Shown here: one piece after another, positions 5,003 through 6,321 of the stretch
Numbering within the stretch: the stretch's first letter is position 1
Layout of the letters: the number at the start of each line of letters is the position of its first letter
DNA from: Oscillospiraceae bacterium
GTDB lineage: Bacteria; Bacillota_A; Clostridia; Oscillospirales; Oscillospiraceae
Direction: 5' to 3'
Assembly: GCA_017398105.1 (NCBI GenBank)
Contig: JAFQHF010000142.1
Coordinates: 1-6,321, forward strand
DNA: 6,321 nucleotides
Notes under the pieces: model-generated
The model's input: only the letters and a program-made list of their open reading frames with translations
Database searches by the model: none
Told to the model about the DNA's origin: nothing
Program-made: the position numbers and the translations under genes

Positions 5003-6028
5003 GTGAAAGTGAACGCACGAACAGAGGAATTTGAACATCTCGAGCTGTTCGATAAACCCGCGCTGTTTACCAACGGAAGGATCGACCGCACGACTGTGCC
5101 GGATGGCTGGTACGCATACGATTTCCGAGGCTCAGATGATGATCCCGGAGAGCTGTATGTCATCGAGGAAAAGCCGGTGGTGGTAAACCACTCTGGTACC
5201 GCGCTGATGCCGGAGAAGCTGGAGTTCCCCAGCACCGGCCGCCTCTATGTTGAAGATGAACTCGGTTTCGTGGGCGATGTGGCCACACTGGAAAAGTTCT
5301 GCCAGATGCATGGGATCGAATATCCCGCTCAGAAATTCAAATATGAGATCAAACCCGCTTCGCCCGATGAAGCGGGTTTGTTCTTTAGCCAGCATCCCGC
5401 TGAAGATGAGCGCCTTGGCTGCATTGGCCATGTCCGCATGGATTTTGGCAGAAACGGGAACGAGTTCTGGCACACCTGGTGGCCGAGAGGACCAGAGGAA
5501 CTGAACTCGCCAGTTTTCAAAGCGGAATTGCAGAAAGTGGTGGACGAGCTCCGGCAGAGCGTGCTGAAAAACCGCTTCGCCATGGAACGCTTCTGCTATG
5601 GCCACGGCGGGAAGATCCCCGGTGGCTGGGTCCAGAATTATGGATATGTCATTGAAACGGAGCGCTACCGTTACTGCCTGCGCTGTGACCCGTCACCCGG
5701 AACATACAACGGTTATCTGACCTGCTTCGATCTGGATGTCCAGCGGCAGAACATGGCGCAGGCCGAGCAGCAAGTCGTGGGCAGAGTTTCGTTCATCAGC
5801 GGCGAAACAAAGGAATTCACCGACCCGGAGGAATATGTCCGCTATGTCCGTGAGGAGCTGCCGTATCGCCCCACCACAGGATTTCAGTTCGAAACCCTGA
5901 CCGATGACCCCGCCATACGCAAGGCAGTCGACGATCTCGTATATGACCTCTGCGGCGAGGAAAACCCTCGTCCTTTGGAGGACTACAAAAACGGACCCGA
6001 ACAGGGTATGCAAATGGGAGGTATGTGA
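5003..6028 (+). CDS. LPD28-domain mobile-element protein
   Basis: A 341-aa protein starting at GTG 5003. The N-terminal ~15-100 residues match my recollection of the LPD28 domain ('large polyvalent protein associated'): ALFTNGRIDRTTVPDGWYAY (20-39), an acidic DFRGSDDDPGE segment, and VVVNHSGTAL (59-68). The second part (about 125-245) is a separate unit with LGCIGHVRMDFGRNG (138-152), an aromatic FWHTWWPRG, and YGYVIETERYRYCLRCDPSPG (213-233, here unbroken except for illustration of its Tyr/Cys richness). A charged C-terminal part ends in MQMGGM, whose codons supply the SD of the next gene. LPD domains occur in conjugative elements and phages of gut bacteria and are thought to act in protecting or establishing the element; no activity is established. 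A terminator-like hairpin lies inside the gene at the junction of the two parts. No signal peptide or membrane helix. Confidence 0.75.
   Translation: MKVNARTEEFEHLELFDKPALFTNGRIDRTTVPDGWYAYDFRGSDDDPGELYVIEEKPVVVNHSGTALMPEKLEFPSTGRLYVEDELGFVGDVATLEKFCQMHGIEYPAQKFKYEIKPASPDEAGLFFSQHPAEDERLGCIGHVRMDFGRNGNEFWHTWWPRGPEELNSPVFKAELQKVVDELRQSVLKNRFAMERFCYGHGGKIPGGWVQNYGYVIETERYRYCLRCDPSPGTYNGYLTCFDLDVQRQNMAQAEQQVVGRVSFISGETKEFTDPEEYVRYVREELPYRPTTGFQFETLTDDPAIRKAVDDLVYDLCGEENPRPLEDYKNGPEQGMQMGGM
5350..5387 (+). terminator. Terminator-like perfect hairpin inside the LPD28 gene
   Basis: CAAACCCGCTTC (5350-5361) and GAAGCGGGTTTG (5369-5380) form a perfect 12-pair stem around a 7-base loop, followed by TTCTTT (5381-5386). 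It lies in frame at residues ~116-126, between the LPD28 part and the second part. The T-tract is interrupted, so termination strength is uncertain; it may cut transcription partially, or be a relic of a former gene boundary. Confidence 0.5.
6016..6021 (+). promoter_or_regulatory. SD for the DUF4314 gene, inside the upstream gene
   Basis: GGGAGG sits in the last codons of the LPD28 gene, 10 bases before the ATG at 6032. The stop codon (6026-6028) falls between the SD and the start, so a ribosome ending the upstream gene could restart at the next one. Confidence 0.7.
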
Positions 6029-6031
6029 GTA

Positions 6032-6321
6032 ATGCAGAGAGAATGGCTGAATTTCCTGCGGGATCAATATCCCGTAGGGTCGAGGATCAGACTCAGGGAG
6101 ATGAAAGATCCCTATGATCCTGTGCCACCCGGCACCAAGGGAACACTGGTGCATATCGATGATGATGGCCAATTCCACATGAAATGGGACAACGGCAGAA
6201 CACTGCCCCTCCGTATCGGCGAGGACAGCTTCTCGCTCTTGCCGCCTGAGACCACCACCATGAAGCTGTATATGCCCCTGACGGCAGACTACTTCGAGAA
6301 GGATGAGTGGGGCGACCTGGA
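6032..6321 (+). CDS. DUF4314-domain protein, 3' end beyond the window
   Basis: The first 96 residues of a protein that continues past the right edge. Residues ~1-73 match the DUF4314 pattern as I recall it: [18 protein letters not shown] (4-21), then [16 protein letters not shown] (24-39), [16 protein letters not shown] (43-58) and [11 protein letters not shown] (63-73). The KWDNGR core and small beta-rich layout resemble a short barrel domain. A second domain begins at about residue 77 ([12 protein letters not shown]). DUF4314 proteins are common in clostridial conjugative elements; their function is unknown. The start is set by the SD at 6016-6021 and lies 3 bases after the stop of the LPD28 gene, so the two are likely co-translated. 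A GTG at 6025 is in another frame and is not used. Confidence 0.82.
   Translation, partial: MQREWLNFLRDQYPVGSRIRLREMKDPYDPVPPGTKGTLVHIDDDGQFHMKWDNGRTLPLRIGEDSFSLLPPETTTMKLYMPLTADYFEKDEWGDL

Overview
The window looks like an accessory stretch of an integrative/conjugative element (or related mobile element) from a gut-type clostridial Firmicute (Oscillospiraceae or Lachnospiraceae-like). This is inferred from the strong AGGAGG-type Shine-Dalgarno (SD) sites, the moderately high GC of the coding block, and families typical of clostridial conjugative elements: ArdA-like antirestriction proteins, an LPD28-type 'large polyvalent protein' domain and a DUF4314 domain. No relaxase, integrase, tRNA, rRNA, insertion sequence or CRISPR is present, so the element class rests on gene content alone.

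Layout: 1-290 is an AT-richer non-coding leader with a short repeated GTAGA motif and an imperfect hairpin. 297-854 encodes a small DNA-binding protein with two excisionase/MerR-like helix-turn-helix units, closed by an intrinsic terminator (858-904). 931-1617 encodes an unrecognised 228-aa protein, closed by a second intrinsic terminator (1631-1668). From 1689 onward all genes lie on the plus strand and are tightly packed: a 75-aa cysteine-rich protein, a first ArdA-like protein (1885-3090), a putative ADP-ribosyltransferase-fold protein (3087-3830), a second ArdA-like protein (3827-4945), an LPD28-domain protein (5003-6028), and a DUF4314 protein that runs off the right edge (6032 onward).

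The genes from 1689 to 4945 overlap one another by 4 to 32 bases, with SD sites buried in the preceding gene, so they are probably translated as a coupled set. ArdA proteins mimic DNA and block type I restriction enzymes, so this part of the element probably protects incoming DNA in a new host. The most notable point is a protein carrying an Arg / Ser-x-Thr / Glu-x-Glu pattern of ADP-ribosyltransferases, placed between two ArdA-like genes; it may be a further counter-defence or host-modifying effector. Two intrinsic terminators leave no room for a promoter before the next gene, and a third terminator-like hairpin sits inside the LPD28 gene, which suggests regulated read-through of the operon.
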